Shown in pieces: positions 5,375 to 5,386 of a stretch of DNA of 5,386 bases. The notes under the pieces were generated by a model. The model was given only the letters and a program-made list of their open reading frames with translations. It did not search any database and was not told where the DNA came from. The position numbers and the translations under genes are program-made. Source of the DNA: Frankiaceae bacterium (GTDB lineage: Bacteria; Actinomycetota; Actinomycetes; Mycobacteriales; SCTD01); NCBI GenBank assembly GCA_947479995.1, contig CANKBT010000236.1:1-5386 (forward strand), given 5' to 3'. Numbering within the stretch: the first letter of the stretch is position 1; each line of letters opens with the position of its first letter.

Positions 5375-5386
5375 CCCTGGGCGTGA

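Noticed and set aside
5383..5386. GTG at the window's end as the start of a next gene such as purS
   Set aside because: Only four bases remain, with no well-placed -10 box or ribosome binding site, so nothing supports it.

Overview
This window is an ordinary purine-biosynthesis cluster from a very GC-rich bacterium (roughly three quarters G+C by eye, with G or C at most third codon positions). The protein sequences, GTG starts, very short gene spacing and near absence of Shine-Dalgarno sequences all point to an actinobacterium. I cannot place it to genus. PurB is of the short (about 430 aa) Bacillus-like kind rather than the roughly 480 aa kind I recall from Streptomyces and mycobacteria.

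Layout on the + strand: the 3' two thirds of purA (1-906, cut by the window edge); a small minus-strand gene (925-1407) for a 2H-phosphoesterase / 2'-5' RNA ligase-like protein that converges on purA and diverges from purD; then purD (1464-2741), purB (2746-4053), a small three-helix membrane protein gene (4097-4435) and purC (4449-5345). The last 41 bases hold a GC-rich hairpin after purC. No gap exceeds 60 bases, and I see no RNA genes, mobile elements, CRISPR arrays or origins.

The enzymes fit together closely. PurD makes GAR early in the pathway. PurC adds aspartate to CAIR to give SAICAR, and PurA adds aspartate to IMP to give adenylosuccinate. PurB removes fumarate from both of those products. 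The window therefore holds the whole succinyl-transfer and elimination part of the pathway plus the GAR step. The two non-pur genes are the less characterised parts.

I found no new biological system. The points most worth a second look are: (i) ANNNT / TANNNT -10-like hexamers 6-7 nt before the start codons of purD, purB and purC with no ribosome binding site, suggesting leaderless transcripts from promoters inside an apparent operon; (ii) a 2H-like protein that has lost nearly all of its HxT catalytic residues; (iii) a six-run G-quadruplex motif made by a 15-bp tandem duplication at the start of the membrane gene; and (iv) that unknown membrane protein wedged between purB and purC.
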